Source of the DNA: Nitzschia sp. DOCU1
Lineage: Eukaryota; Bacillariophyta; Bacillariophyceae; Bacillariales; Bacillariaceae
Reading direction: 5' to 3'
Length of the DNA stretch: 64,000 nucleotides
Assembly (NCBI GenBank): GCA_951394045.1
Contig: OX595987.1
Span: forward strand, 4,092,001-4,156,000
The notes beneath the pieces were generated by a model. That model was not told the origin of the DNA. It saw nothing but the letters and a program-made list of their open reading frames with translations, and ran no database searches. Position 1 is the stretch's first letter. The number at the start of each line of letters is the position of its first letter. This document shows, in pieces, positions 61,583 to 64,000 of the stretch. A program made the position numbers and the translations under genes.

Positions 61583-63430
61583 CTATTGATCGAAAATCGT
61601 ACAACATGAGCAAGTCACTTGTACGTCCGAAGTAAAGACGTGAACGTCGCTGGTGGTATCCAGGAGACTCGCCGCGTCGAAAGCCTCGCAGACTGAAGAT
61701 CCGACCGTCCCAGTTAATCCGTTACCCTCCAAACGCAAGACGAACAAGTCTTCCTTCCAAAGGTAGGCCAAGGCGTCGGGAATCGTTCCTGTCAGCTCAT
61801 TGTCACGCAGATCCAGTAGCACCAGAGAACTCCAGCTGTAGGAACTCAGTGTGTTAGGGATGGTTCCCGCGAGCCGATTCCCTTTTAGGACAGCCTCCGC
61901 CGGACTGAGAAGAGTATCTGGCAATGTCCCTGTCAGACCAATGTCATTAAGGTTGAGTGTCTTGAGTTGTGGAAGCGTCCACAAGCCGAGAGGAAAAGGA
62001 GCGCCATTCATGCCAGTGCCTCCTTCCATATCGAAGACTCGCAATTGTTGTAGCTCGCCCAAATCGCTTGGAAACGTCCCCGACAATCCTACAAACTTGG
62101 CTGAAAAGAGTCTCAAATTACGGAGACTGCTGATGGACGATGGGATCGTCCCCGCAAGTAACGGGTTCATGTCGAGAAAGAGCTCTTCTAGGTCGGTCAA
62201 AAGGGAAATTTCATCTGGCAAGGTTCCATTCAAGTTGTTGTCTCGAAGATCCAGGGATCGAATCTGTATTGGGGGGACACCGTTACCAGAGTACTGGCCT
62301 CCTTGACCGCTTCCACCCTGTTGGGGCCGCTGCTGCAGTCCTCTAAGAAGCCGCCTACCATCAGTCCCACGACCCTGAGCGTCACACAAGCCTCCAGGAT
62401 ACCAATCACAAATACTAATATCATGATCCAGCCAGCTGTAACTGTTCACCCAATCGGAAGGCCCTCCAGTAGCATAAAACAAAGTAACCAATGCATATGT
62501 TTCCCATACAAACATATCCCTCTCCAAAATCCGATTTGTCACCATCCAACGATATGCCGCATTCTGTGCTGAACCCTGCACTTGCACCAACGGTGACCTG
62601 GTGGCCAGAAGATTTCTCAGCACTGTCGCATCTTGCTGCGAGTAATTCTCCGTTGTTGCAATCGTTTCTCCCGCATCACTTCCAAGCAGTCCCACGAGCC
62701 CAGCCACAATAGCAGTCAAAACTACTAAACAGGCAATGATCCATCCCCACTTACGCAAAAACGGCGGGCGCTTCGCAAGAGAAGGACTGTCGCCACCCTG
62801 TTCTATTGACACTGGTGCGAGCTCATTTTCCTCGTCGATTTCCACCACAACTAGTTCCGCCACTACAGCCTCTGATAAGACTTGGCGCCGAATCTGAGCT
62901 TCTAGCTCGTCCTGAGAGACAGCAGTCGCAACGGCGGGACTCCCACCGCCGCTGCTGGCCATACCACCCACATGGATAGCCCCCGGTGAGATAATTTCAG
63001 TTTCGTCGTTTTGATGTTGTTGCTGAAAATTCCTATTGTCTCGTTTTCCGCGCACAACAGTCTTTTCATCTTGACTGCCACGTAGTCGAGCAGTTGCGGC
63101 AGCTGTTGCTGTGCCCGACGATTGCAGATAGCGACGTTTCGCTTCTGTGTCGGAATCGAGAGGAGGTTGGGCACGGATACTAGCATGAGCACTAGCCTCC
63201 TCTGCTTCTTCTGATTCATCATCGTCGTCCTCATCACTGTCCCCACCTCTGCTACGAGTCATGGATAACAGCTGATTTGGGGATAATAGCACAGTGGATC
63301 CCTTCCGACCTTCGGGCAATCTAAGAGTCTTTTGCTCCACTATGCCCCCCTGGCTGGCGGGGACGGGGCCACCTGCCGACGATCGTCCCGGCGATTTTGT
63401 CGCCGGGGGTGCCTCATCTGCTTCCTTCAT
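61583..63430 (-). CDS. LRR receptor-like single-pass membrane protein
   Basis: 615 aa, start MKEADEAPPATK. The first 220 residues are a low-complexity, acidic cytosolic region (DSDEDDDDESEEAEE). A membrane helix lies at 229-249 (WIIACLVVLTAIVAGLVGL). The outer part begins with a helical cap (RWMVTNRILERD, YALVTLFYATGGPSDW, ICDWYPGGLCD) and continues with plant-type LRRs (IRSLDLRDNNLNGTLPDEIS, LRLFSAKFVGLSGTFPSDLG, LKTLNLNDIGLTGTLPD, LVLLDLRDNELTGTIPDAL), ending in a Cys pair cluster (VQVTCSCCTIF). This is the layout of the large diatom LRR membrane family, suggested to bind surface ligands. No kinase domain is present, so any signalling would need a partner. Confidence 0.85.
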   Translation of the reverse strand: MKEADEAPPATKSPGRSSAGGPVPASQGGIVEQKTLRLPEGRKGSTVLLSPNQLLSMTRSRGGDSDEDDDDESEEAEEASAHASIRAQPPLDSDTEAKRRYLQSSGTATAAATARLRGSQDEKTVVRGKRDNRNFQQQHQNDETEIISPGAIHVGGMASSGGGSPAVATAVSQDELEAQIRRQVLSEAVVAELVVVEIDEENELAPVSIEQGGDSPSLAKRPPFLRKWGWIIACLVVLTAIVAGLVGLLGSDAGETIATTENYSQQDATVLRNLLATRSPLVQVQGSAQNAAYRWMVTNRILERDMFVWETYALVTLFYATGGPSDWVNSYSWLDHDISICDWYPGGLCDAQGRGTDGRRLLRGLQQRPQQGGSGQGGQYSGNGVPPIQIRSLDLRDNNLNGTLPDEISLLTDLEELFLDMNPLLAGTIPSSISSLRNLRLFSAKFVGLSGTFPSDLGELQQLRVFDMEGGTGMNGAPFPLGLWTLPQLKTLNLNDIGLTGTLPDTLLSPAEAVLKGNRLAGTIPNTLSSYSWSSLVLLDLRDNELTGTIPDALAYLWKEDLFVLRLEGNGLTGTVGSSVCEAFDAASLLDTTSDVHVFTSDVQVTCSCCTIFDQ

Positions 63431-64000
63431 TGTTATTTCGTGAGCAGTTGCTGTTGCAATTCCTTAAGTTTAGAAGCAAGGGGCAGTGCTGGGCCTTCTA
63501 CTGATCTTGCCAAAGCTTTAACGGGTATGAAAGACGAGAAAACCACAACTCTTTCGTTCAGCTTCACACAAATAGACACAAAATGACCGAAGGGGCGATC
63601 CCAACTTTCCCTCGCGTTGTCGTTCACAGATGCGACAAATGGGCGAGATTCATTGATTTGACGATATTAGTTCGTGCTCTCGGCTCGTTGGATATGATTG
63701 ATACATTCGTAGTTATGCATAGTAGTCTAACGGCTTCGCGAGTGTTACTAAGCTTCCAACGGAATATCAGCCTATTAGGATACCCTCAGAAAACGGGATC
63801 GTGCGAAATCATCCGGTCACACATGCACAGGCAACATCCCAGCCCTCAAGACTCAATACTAGAGAGTAGAATAAATGTTGTTCTGCACCGGCAGCCAAGC
63901 AATAGCAGCAATACGATGACCGACTGCTCGACAGTTCACAATTTGTTTGAAGCAAGGAGGAAGCATGGGCGAGGATTACAGTCACCACTACTAGCTAGTA
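63431..64000. other. Intergenic at right edge
   Basis: 570 bp. The promoter of the LRR gene lies at the left. No gene recognised; a gene may start beyond the window. Confidence 0.4.

Overview
The window looks like nuclear DNA of a diatom, probably a raphid pennate species. The evidence is intron-bearing eukaryotic genes (introns of roughly 65-105 bp with GT..AG ends), several genes of stramenopile or diatom family types (DUF6824 proteins, diatom LRR membrane proteins, acidic diatom-only hypothetical proteins), a CHASE-domain hybrid histidine kinase, and intergenic DNA rich in CTAGCTAG/TAGTAG/CTACTA motifs. The species is inferred, not shown. No rRNA, tRNA or CRISPR array was recognised.

Layout. 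Positions 1-9325 hold a cluster of genes that join a CRAL-TRIO (Sec14-like) lipid-binding module to a C-terminal DUF6824 domain (three genes plus one broken DUF6824 fragment), interrupted by an NYN-domain RNA-binding or nuclease gene. Positions 12429-16188 hold a convergent pair of paralogous secreted, Cys-rich, single-pass membrane proteins. Positions 17292-24116 hold two head-to-tail, almost identical 3,411-bp Crypton-like elements, each with one 990-aa tyrosine recombinase; the junction between them rebuilds a full recombination-site-like inverted repeat. Positions 24273-31704 are a tandem segmental duplication with two more CRAL-TRIO/DUF6824 genes. Then follow a hybrid histidine kinase, a diverged CRAL-TRIO/DUF6824 gene, a foldback MITE candidate, a membrane-anchored trypsin-like protease divergent from a diacylglycerol-lipase-like gene, a single-domain DUF6824 gene and a She9/Mdm33-like mitochondrial gene.

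From 46700 to 64000 the window holds small hypothetical genes, a degraded gene with duplicated flanks, a P5-type ATPase pseudogene whose catalytic core is missing, an LRR protein, an acidic diatom-family protein, a divergent pair of sulfotransferase-like type II membrane proteins, a J-domain protein and an LRR membrane protein.

How it fits together. The strongest themes are local gene amplification (eight DUF6824 loci in 44 kb, with tandem copies at different stages of divergence and decay) and a very young site-specific mobile element. Several genes are only readable after splicing; exon junctions proposed here were chosen by splice motifs, reading phase and, where possible, agreement with paralogues in the same window. 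All functions are assigned by recognising motifs by eye, without database searches.
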